Assembly (NCBI GenBank): GCA_020186115.1
Contig: WSYJ01000099.1
Span: 558,001-622,000 of the forward strand
DNA length: 64,000 bases
DNA from: Histomonas meleagridis
Lineage: Eukaryota > Parabasalia > Tritrichomonadida > Dientamoebidae
Reading direction: 5' to 3'
In this document: positions 29,108-38,829 of the stretch, piece after piece
Layout: each line of letters begins with the position of its first letter
Numbering within the stretch: position 1 is the stretch's first letter
The notes under the pieces: generated by a model
Seen by the model: the letters and a program-made list of their open reading frames with translations, nothing else
Told to the model about the DNA's origin: nothing
Databases searched by the model: none
Made by a program: the position numbers and the translations under genes

Positions 29108-30534
29108 ATGCCGAAATTAAAACGAGCAAAGCCGGAATGAGAGGACGAGTCGACGAGTTCATACGGATGTTCCGAAGCAAGTTAGGGAATGACCAGAATG
29201 GGGATTTCGTTTTTGTTGATGATTTGATGTATCATTTTCAAATTTTGGTTTATTTAGAATTATTTTTTATAACTTTGAAATTTGCATTAGATAATGGTTT
29301 CAATGATGTTGCTAAATTAATTCTTGAGGGAACCAATGTTAATGCTTATTGGAAAATTTATTTTAATAACATGAAGTTTTAAAATAATGTTTGGAAATTT
29401 TTTAAATTATTTAAAACAGCACTTATAATTGCATCTGAAAATGGTGATATAGATATAGTTAAATTACTTCTTGAACAAGAAGGAATTGATATTAATGCTA
29501 AAGATATTTATTTGTTTTATTGAAAATTTATTTTAATAATTTTATATTCCAAAATAATATTTGGAAATTATTTAAATTATTTTGGACATCACTTATGAAA
29601 GCATCTTGGAATGGTCATACAGAAATAGTTAAATTACTTCTTGAACAAGAAGGAATTGATATTAATGCTAAAAATATTTATTTATTTTATTTAATATTTA
29701 ATTTAATAATTTTATATTTCAAAATAATATTTGGAAATTATTTAAATTATTTCGAACAGCACTTATGAAAGCATCTTGGAATGTTCATACAGAAATAGTT
29801 AAATTACTTCTTGAACAAGAAGGAATTGATATTAATGCTAAAGATATTTATTTGTTTTATTTAATATTTATTTTAATAATTTAATATTTCAAAATAATGT
29901 TTGGAAATTATTTCAATTATTTAATACAGCACTTATGAAAGCATCTTGGAATGGTCATACAGAAATAGTTAAATTACTTCTTGAACAAGAAGGAATTGAT
30001 ATTAATGCTAAAGGTATTTATTTGTTTTATTTGAAATTTATTTTAATAATTTAATATTTCAAAATAATATTTGGAAATTATTTAAATTATTCCATACAGC
30101 ACTTATTTTTGCATCTCGATATGGTCATACAGAAATAGTTAAATTACTTCTTGAACAAGAAGGAATTGATATTAATGCTAAAAATATTTATTTATTTTAT
30201 TTAATATTTAATTTAATAATTTTATATTTCAAAATAATATTTGGAAATTATTTAAATTATTTCGAACAGCACTTATGAAAGCATCTTGGAATGGTCATAC
30301 AGAAATAGTTAAATTACTTCTTGAACAAGAAGGAATTGATATTAATGCTAAAGATATTTATTTGTTTTATTTAATATTTATTTTAATAATTTAATATTTC
30401 AAAATAATATTCGGAAATTATTTAAATTATTTAATACAGCAATTCTTTTATGTAATTGGGAAAAAGCATTTGAATTTATTCAACTTCTTGCAGATACAAC
30501 TGATAAAATTAACAAAATTTCTTCTCAACAATGA
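29108..30534 (+). CDS. Ankyrin array of near-identical 170-bp units with a foreign-looking N-terminus
   Basis: Possible start MPKLKRAKP at 29108, one base out of frame with MRGRVDEFIRMF, SKLGNDQNGDFVF, a block unlike other DUF3447 starts and possibly taken from a transposase N-terminus. After a spacer come a diverged ankyrin module (FALDNGFNDVAKLILE) and six near-identical modules beginning at 29416, 29586, 29756, 29926, 30096 and 30266. Then a distinct C-terminal module runs to a stop (TAILLCNWEKAF ... SSQQ). Each repeat is 170 nt: 87 coding plus an 83-nt AT-rich spacer ending just before ACAGCACTT. Every spacer carries a stop or shifts frame, yet no module has a stop. The high identity points to recent expansion or gene conversion. 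Confidence 0.45.
29416..30435 (+). repeat. Tandem repeat, six 170-bp ankyrin-plus-spacer units
   Basis: Six direct repeats of exactly 170 bp. The coding half differs mainly in a few codons around the ASWNGH segment. The 83-nt spacer is equally conserved, including the block TATTTCAAAATAAT. The same module and spacer, more diverged, recur at 8.9-10.3, 20-21.7 and 55.4-56.1 kb. Confidence 0.85.
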
Positions 30535-31502
30535 AAATAAAATTCATAAACACCACTAATATTACTTTACTTTTTATTTGTTTCTTCGTTAACATCTCTT
30601 CTTTGACATTTGCAAAATTAATTCGCTTAACTTTTCGAGTGAAGTCCGACCAGATATAAGCTGAATATAAAATAGAAATATCTCGAAAATGAAATAACAA
30701 TTTTAATATGATCAAATAAATATTTTACTCAAATTGTTTCTTAATATTTTAAATTTTAGTGATATTTTCATTTCATGATTTTTAGGAAAACTATTATCAA
30801 AAATATTGAATGAAGAAAAAATTGTTACCATTTTTCTTATGAAGTCTTTTCAACAATTTTTTTCATGCAAAATAAATAAATCTATGTTAATGTGCATATA
30901 TTTATTCTGTTGCAAGTATATTATAATTTAAAGTTTACCTCGATTTAAATCCGGAATTTACCATCATTTAAAAAGCCAATAGAAGTAAGAAAAAAACGGA
31001 GAATTTAATCAAAAATGTTTGTTGTTGCGAGCACAAAAATAAATTGAAAACCATTTAATTTACTCGTATGAGTTTAGTGGGTGGTGCTATACAATCTGTG
31101 AATTTATGGTTGATGTAATGCAGTTTACTGTGGATTGTGGTTGATTGATGCAGTATATGTAAAAATTATGGTGTTAATGATTTCCCTCTTTTTTAATCAC
31201 TAATCACTTGCATGTGTATCATTAATACACCCATTAATCTCACATGTGAAAACATGTTTTTGATTCATGTTCTTTTAATGCACCCAATTTATGGCAAGAA
31301 ACGATTGAACATTTCAACATGATTTTCTGTGTTTGGTATTTAATATTTTTCACATCAACAACAATCGATTCCGCATCTATATTGAACTTTGTTGGAATTC
31401 TGTTCTTATCTTAAAAGTGACAACTCAATTTAAGTCAACCGTTTTATGCTTATTTATCTATTTGCTCGTAGATACCTTTAGACAGTGGGCACCACGAATA
31501 TT
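30535..31502. other. Intergenic, about 970 bases
   Basis: No gene supported. Around 31080-31160 a GTGG/GATG-rich stretch has imperfect internal repetition (TGATGTAATGCAGTTTACTG / TTGATTGATGCAGTATATG). Around 31205-31260 there is an imperfect CATGTG/CACATG symmetry. No RNA gene recognised. Confidence 0.45.
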
Positions 31503-32411
31503 ATGTATGAAAAAAAATCATATACAAGACCTTTGCTATTTATTATTTTCGTGTTGATATACATATTAGTAATTGAACTATCCAAATTAAATCCATTAAT
31601 TCTTAATACTCAATTTCAACAAAAATTTCCTGTCTACATAGCTGCCCTTGTTACATCTGATGATTGGGTACGGTCCACTGTCCTTTATGATACATGGGGA
31701 AAAGAGATTGTTCAAAGATATGGTGGAATATTTAGATTTTCCGCAGCAACAACAAACGAACGTTTCGAAAACATAACTATTGTTAACCAATCACTAGCTG
31801 ATCAAGATTACAAAAAACTTTTATATCTATTCAAAGATTCTGTTAAAGATTTTCTTGAAAATACAAACTTACATTGGATTTATCGAACAACTGAAGATTG
31901 CTTTGTAAATGTCGACTTATATGGCAAATATATTAAGAAGTTCTTTTCTCATAATTCACCTTTTCGATATGTTATCAAAGGACAACTTTGTGTGCTATCT
32001 TCAAAATTCTTTTATGCGCATGGTGGTAGTGGCTGGATAATGTCCAGAGCTGCTGCACGACGATTTTATGAACTGTTTGATGAAATTGAACCATATTACG
32101 CATCAGTTAGTTATGGTGATGATGTTGTCCTCTATAATTTTACTTCTAGAATGGGAATTAATGCTGAAGACATAAAAGATGACCATTTTTTAGGTAGCTC
32201 CTTCACCAATTCAGACTTTGATGCATTAAGAACCGTTAATTTCACAGGTTTACGAAAATGCTACGGAAATGAGAAAATAAAATTGAAAAATATTGTGTTT
32301 TGGCATTCTGGAAGAGAAGATAATTTCCAGATGCTTCATGGTAAAGAGATCTCTAAGAGGTTACCTGATAATTTGTATTATCAATATCACAGAATGTGTT
32401 TAAATTTCTAA
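31503..32411 (+). CDS. Type II membrane glycosyltransferase, fringe/GT31-like
   Basis: The ATG at 31503 (MYEKKSYTRP) is preferred because codons upstream lack ATG; 302 aa. A short cytoplasmic tail is followed by one membrane helix (LLFIIFVLIYILVIEL), the Golgi type II layout. The lumenal part resembles GT31 beta-1,3-glycosyltransferases of the fringe/C1GalT type: TWGKEI, a metal-binding acidic motif in the expected place (WIYRTTEDCFVNV), GGSGWIMSRAAARRFYEL, and YGDDVVLYNF near the donor/acceptor loop. The DxD is EDC here, so metal binding may differ. Such enzymes extend glycans on glycoproteins; donor and acceptor unknown. Confidence 0.65.
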   Translation: MYEKKSYTRPLLFIIFVLIYILVIELSKLNPLILNTQFQQKFPVYIAALVTSDDWVRSTVLYDTWGKEIVQRYGGIFRFSAATTNERFENITIVNQSLADQDYKKLLYLFKDSVKDFLENTNLHWIYRTTEDCFVNVDLYGKYIKKFFSHNSPFRYVIKGQLCVLSSKFFYAHGGSGWIMSRAAARRFYELFDEIEPYYASVSYGDDVVLYNFTSRMGINAEDIKDDHFLGSSFTNSDFDALRTVNFTGLRKCYGNEKIKLKNIVFWHSGREDNFQMLHGKEISKRLPDNLYYQYHRMCLNF

Positions 32412-32957
32412 GAGAATGTTTAAATATATAATAAAAAATGTTTTGTACAACAACTAAACAAAAAATAAAATTACTAATATTAATCTTTCATTATGAAATA
32501 CATTTTTATGTATATTTTTAGACATTTTACTGTAATATCTATTACAGAAAAATAACAAAACCATTTTCTATATTAATATAACGTTATGATTTGTAATATA
32601 TATAATAATCAAACAAATGAATAATTATTATATATTTTTCAAAAATACATTCCATACCATTATAAGACCCCATGTTGTGTGTCCCAATTGTCTCAAATAA
32701 AATCAACATTCAATGCGGAGTGGTAGATTGGATGTAGATTGCTGGAAACTGGGCCATTGTATCCCTAAAAAAAAGGAATATGTTTTCATCAACTTAATCT
32801 CAATACTCAAATAAATACAAACAATTACCATACTATCAGATTCAAATTTCTCTAATGTCAATGCAACAACATAAAGCACGGCACAAATTGAAGATAGGGG
32901 AAAAAAGGATGATCTTCAAAAAACGCTCATAGAGAAACGAATAGGTTCAAAAAAGTT
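32412..32957. other. Intergenic with a small GC-richer patch
   Basis: Mostly AT-rich. A patch at about 32713-32765 stands out by composition (GCGGAGTGGTAGATTGG to GGGCCATTGTATCCC). It lacks the conserved arms of a tRNA. Otherwise nothing recognised. Confidence 0.4.
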
Positions 32958-34367
32958 TTGAAGAACAAAAAAAAAATTTCTATCGTTTATACGATAAAGC
33001 ATTTCAATTCCATTGAGATTGAAAAAACCGTAAAAAACGTTACATTTGAACGTTTTTTTACTTTGAGAGTTCAAGGTTCATATATTTATATTGATGAAAA
33101 TCTTCTTCACCCGAAAAGCTTACAAAAATACAAATACTTTGATCGCATGGTTGAGTATACAACAGAATGTCTTGAAATTTCACCCGACGAAATGAAAAGA
33201 ATTCAATCAATTACACCAGAACCAGTTGCACCAGTTCAACTCAAACCAGTTAATGAAAAAATTAAAGTTATTATTGATACTGATTTTGGAACAGATCTTG
33301 ATGATGCATTAGCACTTCTTTATGCAGTTCGCACAAAAGAATTAGAAATTTTAGGCGTTACTACAATGTATGGACCATCAAAAGTTAGAGCAGCTATTAT
33401 AAAGAAATTTCTTTCAGCACAATTAAAAACACATCCTAATTTTAAACCATTCGAAGTCATTGCAGGCGCAGAAACGCAAACCGGTACGCACCGTGAGATT
33501 TTTTTATCATATAAAGAAGGTATTGGTATTCTTTCAAAAAAAGAAATTGAAGAACTTGGAAATGCAGAAAATTGGGGAAAAGGTAATCAATATGAAGCGA
33601 GTGAATTTATTGCTAAAACTGTTAAAGAACACCCGCATGAAGTTACAATTGCATCAATTGGAATTCCTACTAATATTGCATTAGCAATTCAAAATCATCC
33701 TGAAATAATTCCATTAATAAAAGAAATAGTTTTAATGGGATGTGGGCATCCTATTACTACTGGATCAGGACGGATGATGAAATATAAAAAGGATAAAAAA
33801 GATTGGGCAAATCAAGAAACGATAGAATTTCCTTGGGGCACCCCGGATCAGGACACCCCAATTCAAAAATATATTGAAGAAGGTCACATAATTCATTTTT
33901 TCCCTAATCATAATATTTCTGGTGATTCAATGGCCACTTCTATTATATTTTCACATCCGGAAATTAAATGTAGAATTCTTTCTTCTTTTGTTACGCATAA
34001 TTTTTGGTTGGAAGGAAAAGCAATTGCATACTTAAAAAATATTGCAAAAAATGTGACACCTGAAGAAAGAAATAATCCTTCAAAGCCTGAAATTATAACT
34101 GCAATATGTTTAGATGAATGGTTTGAATATAGAGAAGGAAATTGTGGTGGTCAATGTCCTCATGATCCTTTGACGTTACATGAAATTGCTTTTCAAGGAA
34201 AAGATTCGCATGTCGTTTATTTGCCTGGAACAATGATAATTCATGAATGGGCTGCTTTTGGTACTTTTGTTCCTCATAAAAATGGAAATCATTTACTTGG
34301 TGTTGACATTGTAAATTGTGATGAATTTTTGCAACATTTAACTGAAGTTTTAATAAAAGAAGATTAA
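32958..34367 (+). CDS. Inosine-uridine-type nucleoside hydrolase with N-terminal extension; start unclear
   Basis: Nucleoside hydrolases split ribonucleosides into base and ribose, a key purine/pyrimidine salvage step in trichomonads. The core (from residue ~108) opens with the calcium-binding motif DTDFGTDLDDALALL, continues with GVTTMYG, an NHNISGD segment matching the EFN-type ribose site (Glu replaced), and ends with CPHDPLTLHEIAF, where the Asp supplies the last metal ligand. About 100 residues precede the core, more than usual. The frame is open from 32913 without any ATG; the first in-frame ATG is at 33150, still upstream of the core. Either translation starts at 33150 or a frame break (perhaps in the A-run near 32966) hides the real start. 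Stop overlaps TAAA. Confidence 0.8.
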   Translation: MKNKKKISIVYTIKHFNSIEIEKTVKNVTFERFFTLRVQGSYIYIDENLLHPKSLQKYKYFDRMVEYTTECLEISPDEMKRIQSITPEPVAPVQLKPVNEKIKVIIDTDFGTDLDDALALLYAVRTKELEILGVTTMYGPSKVRAAIIKKFLSAQLKTHPNFKPFEVIAGAETQTGTHREIFLSYKEGIGILSKKEIEELGNAENWGKGNQYEASEFIAKTVKEHPHEVTIASIGIPTNIALAIQNHPEIIPLIKEIVLMGCGHPITTGSGRMMKYKKDKKDWANQETIEFPWGTPDQDTPIQKYIEEGHIIHFFPNHNISGDSMATSIIFSHPEIKCRILSSFVTHNFWLEGKAIAYLKNIAKNVTPEERNNPSKPEIITAICLDEWFEYREGNCGGQCPHDPLTLHEIAFQGKDSHVVYLPGTMIIHEWAAFGTFVPHKNGNHLLGVDIVNCDEFLQHLTEVLIKED

Positions 34368-34502
34368 ATTGAATTATGTAATTTATTATAAATTCTTTGA
34401 GTTTTACGAATTAAAAAAAATAATATTAAAGAAAATTAAACATTAAATAACATCTTTAGCTTTAGATAAATTTGATTAAAAACATTAAATAATATTTTAT
34501 TT

Positions 34503-35948
34503 CTATTTATTAACAACATTTCTTTCATATTTTCCAAATGTTTTCGTGTATTGTATAATTGCTTCGACCATTGATTTACAATACTCGAATGAAGGCGACA
34601 GATTTCTATCTGGCGAATATTCTTTTAAGAACATTAACGCGCTATAAACAGCAGATGTGTTTGATGCAATAAAGCAACCAAACAAAATAGAAAACAAATC
34701 ATCGAATGAAAGTGTTTCACTTTCATTTGTTTTTATCTTGGAATTTTTCATTTTATTTATTGATGCGCCTTTTTGTATTTCTTTTATTGCGTTAAAGATA
34801 TGATATAATCCATCGATTGGATTTGTGACATAGATAGCATCTTCCAATCGTAAAGATGCGTTAACAAAATGTTCATCTTTTTGGAAGAATTTACAAATGT
34901 TTTCATTCTCTTCAATATCGTTTGGTACATATTTTAATGGAATCACGAAATGTTCCGTACTTAATTCCGATATTTTCTTTAATTTATCGTTTATTTCATT
35001 GTCTGATTTGAATAATGTAGATTCAAACTTTTCATAAAATCGATTAAAAATTGTACGAAATATAAATAATAACGCAATGGAATGTTCAGTTGGTGTGAAT
35101 GAACATTTAGATGGAATCATTTCATATGAAAAAGCAAGAAGATCTTTGATGAGTTTTTGGGGTGGTTCGTTTTGGCACTTTTTGTTAAGAAAAGTGTCAA
35201 TTTGGGAAGAAAGTGATTCATTATAAAAGAAACACAATGAAAGCTGGAGTTCTGATTCATGCGATGAAACATATTGCGTTCCTGGAATTGCGGATGATAT
35301 AGATTCTTTTACAATGTTACTTAAAAATTTGGGATAATTTGTTATCCAAAGCGGCTTCTCAAATTTTGATACTTCTTTCTTTAAATGGTCAATGTAAGTA
35401 GATAAACGAAGTGCATGCTGTTTAGTAAGGTTTAATGAATCTTGATCAATTACAAAAAAATTACTATTAAGTTGACATACAACTGTATCAGGAACTAGAT
35501 TGCTTGAAAATAAAGAAATAAGGGTGTCAGATTGTTCAAGAAGATTTGAAATCAAACTGTATTTTTGAGTAAGAAATAAAATTAATTGCTCTTGAAGACA
35601 CTTTTGAGCAAATACAAGTTTCCTTAATTCCATATTATTTGTTTGAATGCTAAAACAAAACATTTCTGCTTTTGGAGGTTTTTCATTTGTAAGAATCGTT
35701 AAATTATTATAAATATTTTTCATTGCTTGAGATAATCTTTCCTTGAACTTTACAATGCTTGCAACAAGGCGAGAATGAATTTGCCCACGCTTAATGTGAA
35801 ACATTTTTAAAGCATTTTTATTTCCATTAGAATAAAATTGTAAATATTTAGCTAAGTTTTGATTTACATGAAGCCACTTACATAGAGGAATCATGGAAGC
35901 CTCGATATTATTTTCGTTTATTTTTCCTTTATAAGATTCTTCGAACAT
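34503..35948 (-). CDS. VPS9-domain-like protein, probable Rab GEF
   Basis: The start is the ATG at 35948 (MFEESYKGKI; 481 aa). It is preceded directly by TCATTTT, and the longer frame begins only with GTG. The first ~300 residues are helical with no named domain. The last ~190 residues resemble a VPS9 core: a helical stretch around SIALLFIFRTIFNRFYEKF, then LSFDDLFSILFGCFIASN, SALMFLKEYSPDRNL and the closing helix FEYCKSMVEAIIQYTK. VPS9 proteins activate Rab5-type GTPases on endosomes. The Rab gene next door (36349-36915) is suggestive context only. The catalytic Asp and Tyr positions of VPS9 could not be verified. Confidence 0.45.
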   Translation of the reverse strand: MFEESYKGKINENNIEASMIPLCKWLHVNQNLAKYLQFYSNGNKNALKMFHIKRGQIHSRLVASIVKFKERLSQAMKNIYNNLTILTNEKPPKAEMFCFSIQTNNMELRKLVFAQKCLQEQLILFLTQKYSLISNLLEQSDTLISLFSSNLVPDTVVCQLNSNFFVIDQDSLNLTKQHALRLSTYIDHLKKEVSKFEKPLWITNYPKFLSNIVKESISSAIPGTQYVSSHESELQLSLCFFYNESLSSQIDTFLNKKCQNEPPQKLIKDLLAFSYEMIPSKCSFTPTEHSIALLFIFRTIFNRFYEKFESTLFKSDNEINDKLKKISELSTEHFVIPLKYVPNDIEENENICKFFQKDEHFVNASLRLEDAIYVTNPIDGLYHIFNAIKEIQKGASINKMKNSKIKTNESETLSFDDLFSILFGCFIASNTSAVYSALMFLKEYSPDRNLSPSFEYCKSMVEAIIQYTKTFGKYERNVVNK

Positions 35949-35955
35949 AAAATGA
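35949..35955 (-). promoter_or_regulatory. Initiator TCATTTT abutting the VPS9-like start
   Basis: TCATTTT on the minus strand directly precedes the ATG at 35948 and fits TCA(C/T)T(T/A). Confidence 0.5.
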
Positions 35956-36005
35956 TCCAATTCAAAAAAAAACACCTTTCGACCAAACTTACCAACTTTT
36001 TGACA

Positions 36006-36020
36006 GCGGTTTAACGGTTT
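36006..36020 (-). promoter_or_regulatory. Tandem AACCG(T/C) boxes upstream of the VPS9-like gene
   Basis: Plus strand GCGGTTTAACGGTTT holds two head-to-tail copies (AAACCGTT and AAACCGC on the minus strand), 58-72 bases before the ATG. The doubling supports a real binding site. Confidence 0.45.
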
Positions 36021-36348
36021 CGCAACACAAATTTACCTGACCACTTTCAATTCAAAATTTAAAAGTTTTTGATCTCCTGTTTAATCAGATTTGGAGAAAA
36101 AGTCATCTCCTGTCCTTAGAGGGCAATGAATGCATTTAAGAATGGAGTAACGCTTATCTACTTTTCAATATTTTAAAGAGATTTTTTTTTAAATGATGAA
36201 TCAAAAAAAAATAACAACTTTCTCTTTAATAGCAAAAAATGATTGTCATTTCTTAGCCCTTCTCTGTTTTCTTTTTACTTTTCTCTTGTATAAAAAATAA
36301 TTAATGATACTACTCCATGATTTTACCAAAAAAATTATTTTATGTGTC

Positions 36349-36915
36349 TTAACAACATCGACTTTCTTGGTCTGTGTCTTTTATTCGAAATGAATTTTCA
36401 GGTGCATTTTTAAGATTTTTAATGATTTCAAAAATCATGTAATTTACAGCATTATCAACATTTTCTCCAGTTAAAGCAGATGTGATAAAATAGGGGTAAT
36501 TCCCTTTTTCTTCTGCAAATTTGGAAATTTCTTCTTCATCTACTTGATGGTCTGGAAGATCAAGCTTATTGGCAATTATAACTATAACCTGTTTTTCGCT
36601 TGTATTTTCATCAATTGTTTTAAGCCAGTAATCCAATGACTCGAAACTTTTTCTATTAGTTATATCAAATACCAAAAATACACCCTTACAAGAACGAAAA
36701 TATGGTGCTGTAATACTACGATATGCTTCTTGTCCTGCTGTATCCCACATTTGAATTTTATATTTAACTCCTTTAACTTCAACTGTATGACATTTGAGTT
36801 CTGTTCCAATAGTTGGTTGAACATTATGTACATGATTTGGGTCATTCCATTTCAACATGAAAGAAGTCTTTCCGCATTGATGGTCCCCAGCAAGGATAAC
36901 TTTGAAAGATTGCAT
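36349..36915 (-). CDS. Rab-family small GTPase
   Basis: 188 residues, usual Rab length, starting at the ATG at 36915. GTP-binding motifs are all present: P-loop GDHQCGKTS, switch I PTIGTE, WDTAGQE in switch II, the base-binding NKLD, and TSALTG where most Rabs have SAK. The C-terminus ends in two cysteines (SRCC) for double prenylation, so it acts on membranes. The effector-region sequence LKCHTVEVKGVKYKIQMWD is Rab-like, and FVLVFDITNRKSFESL-type wording (VFDITNRKSFESL) is typical. The subfamily cannot be set from sight. The upstream neighbour in the same direction is an ARM-like gene; the downstream one is a possible Rab GEF. Confidence 0.9.
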   Translation of the reverse strand: MQSFKVILAGDHQCGKTSFMLKWNDPNHVHNVQPTIGTELKCHTVEVKGVKYKIQMWDTAGQEAYRSITAPYFRSCKGVFLVFDITNRKSFESLDYWLKTIDENTSEKQVIVIIANKLDLPDHQVDEEEISKFAEEKGNYPYFITSALTGENVDNAVNYMIFEIIKNLKNAPENSFRIKDTDQESRCC

Positions 36916-37088
36916 TCTCCACTACGAAAGTCAAATTTTCAAAGTATTGAATTTTCAGTTTCCAAGATTCTTTCATGTTATCAAAATTGAGAAAAAAACA
37001 ACTGTCATTATAATAAACGGTCTCCAATTTTATTTCGACTTTAATTAGGAAAAAACATTTTTTAAAAAAACTTAATAAACATAATTTT

Positions 37089-38510
37089 TTATTGTAAAAA
37101 CAATTTATCAGGAACTTCTTCTTCAGATTCTGATAAGAAATCATCCATAATTTTGTTTGATAATGTATACAACTCATTATCATCCGAGTCTATAAACCTT
37201 TCCAAAAATTCCTTAATTTCATCTATATCGATTATTTCCAATGTAGAATTATCATAATTAAAAATCGCATAAATAGTTTTCATTAAAACGCATAAAAATT
37301 TTTTGTTATTTGATTCCAAATCAAGGCAATCATTCACCAAAGAAATGAAATCACATTTTTCGAGGACAATATCAGGCCAATTAATAGCAGCGTTACAAAA
37401 GATAAACAAAAAACTTTCTTTCATATCAAATTGCATATTTTGATAATTATCCAACAAAAACGTAAAAGCGTCACTTTTTAGTAAATATTCGGCGGTTTCT
37501 TTATAAAATGCAATGTTCGAAAAAATAAGCAAAATTTTGGGCATTACACTTGGCATCAAATGTTGGTACTTGAATGGTATAGCCTTAACATGTCCAACTA
37601 ATATGTTTAATAATGTAATGACGAGTTTTTCGCAATCTGGAATTTTGATGAATGATAAAATGCAGCGATTCCAAACTTTTAATAGTTGCATTAAAAGATT
37701 TCCATTCCCAAGTTTATCTATTTCAAATGGTTTTTCAGTGATTTTTAATAATATGCCAATGAATTCGGGAGGCAAAATAATCGAAAGAGAATCATTCCAA
37801 TAATTAATGATGTCGTCTAATAAGTCTAAGATGTTCTCAAGTACAGTGTTTGTCTTTGTTTGTATGTATTGATGAATTGCTTCGAGTGGTAAAAGAATTA
37901 ATGGAATTTCATTTATTTGTACATATAAATCTTCCCGCCTAAGATTTTTAAAAATCAAATGAAGGAAAGAAAATAAAGAGAAAAAATACATGTCTTTGTC
38001 ATAATTAGGAATATTTTGTATAATAACTTCAACAATATGATGTTCAAATGTTAATGAGCCTGTTGCTTCTGGATCACCCCTAACGACATCTGGAAGCAGC
38101 AAGTTAATATACTTTAAGTAATTTGGATTTTGAAAAAGAAAAGGAAATATTCCTAAATTTGCTTTTAAATATTGAACTGGTATAGGAGAAAAAACTTTGA
38201 GTCTATTGATAATAGACATGGATAAATCAATTAGTGTTAAATCATTCGAATTAAAAATGTCAAAAAAAATTGGAACACAGTCTGTTTGAGATAATATCGC
38301 ATTTATACGTGGATTCGGTCGTAGATTTTTTAATTGTTGATCAATTGATCTTAAAATTGATATTTTCTTGGTATTTTTAAATTGATTAATAAGATTAGTA
38401 AGAAAATTAAAGTCAACCTGCACTATTTTTTGAGCATCGTTGTTGAATTCAATTTTTTCATCAAGATCAATTATTTTATTCGGAGTGGATTGACCTTTAT
38501 ATGATGCCAT
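37089..38510 (-). CDS. Armadillo-like alpha-solenoid protein, 473 aa
   Basis: Begins MASYKGQSTPNK at 38510. The body is made of repeated ~40-residue helical units with the hydrophobic spacing of armadillo repeats, starting at about residue 30 (FNFLTNLINQFKNTKKISIL) and continuing to an acidic C-terminus (DDFLSESEEEVPDKLFLQ). It somewhat resembles a degenerate importin-alpha, but the basic IBB segment and the Trp/Asn ladders that bind nuclear localisation signals are absent. A cytosolic scaffold or adaptor is more cautious. AACGGTTTT (38516-38524) lies 6-14 bases upstream of the ATG. Confidence 0.7.
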   Translation of the reverse strand: MASYKGQSTPNKIIDLDEKIEFNNDAQKIVQVDFNFLTNLINQFKNTKKISILRSIDQQLKNLRPNPRINAILSQTDCVPIFFDIFNSNDLTLIDLSMSIINRLKVFSPIPVQYLKANLGIFPFLFQNPNYLKYINLLLPDVVRGDPEATGSLTFEHHIVEVIIQNIPNYDKDMYFFSLFSFLHLIFKNLRREDLYVQINEIPLILLPLEAIHQYIQTKTNTVLENILDLLDDIINYWNDSLSIILPPEFIGILLKITEKPFEIDKLGNGNLLMQLLKVWNRCILSFIKIPDCEKLVITLLNILVGHVKAIPFKYQHLMPSVMPKILLIFSNIAFYKETAEYLLKSDAFTFLLDNYQNMQFDMKESFLFIFCNAAINWPDIVLEKCDFISLVNDCLDLESNNKKFLCVLMKTIYAIFNYDNSTLEIIDIDEIKEFLERFIDSDDNELYTLSNKIMDDFLSESEEEVPDKLFLQ

Positions 38511-38829
38511 TATATAACGGTTTTAATCGTCATGGTATTCTTTTTTCTTATCGTCTTTTTTTTTCTTTGTTTGCATTTTTTGGTGCTTTTTAAGGGACGG
38601 CTTGGCATGTATCTTTAAAATCTACTTTTGTTATACTATTAGAAAAATTCATTTATATGTTTTATAGATAAAATTTAAAGATAATTTTAAAATGGTAATA
38701 GCAACAATATTCATTCACATTAAGTAGAAATTATTACATATATCTAATTTAGTTTGTGGTTTTGCACTAAAATGGATAACTTTGTTGTCTATATATATTA
38801 CGTATTTATTTACATCATTTGCTTCGAAA
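38511..38829. other. Short intergenic region with AACGGTTTT at 38516-38524
   Basis: Promoter side of the ARM-like gene and 3' flank of the membrane protein gene. The motif is 6 bases from the start codon. Nothing else recognised. Confidence 0.4.

Noticed and set aside
32713-32765. GC-richer patch considered as a tRNA or snRNA gene
   Set aside because: No T-arm GTTCRA sequence, no closing acceptor stem; cannot support an RNA gene.
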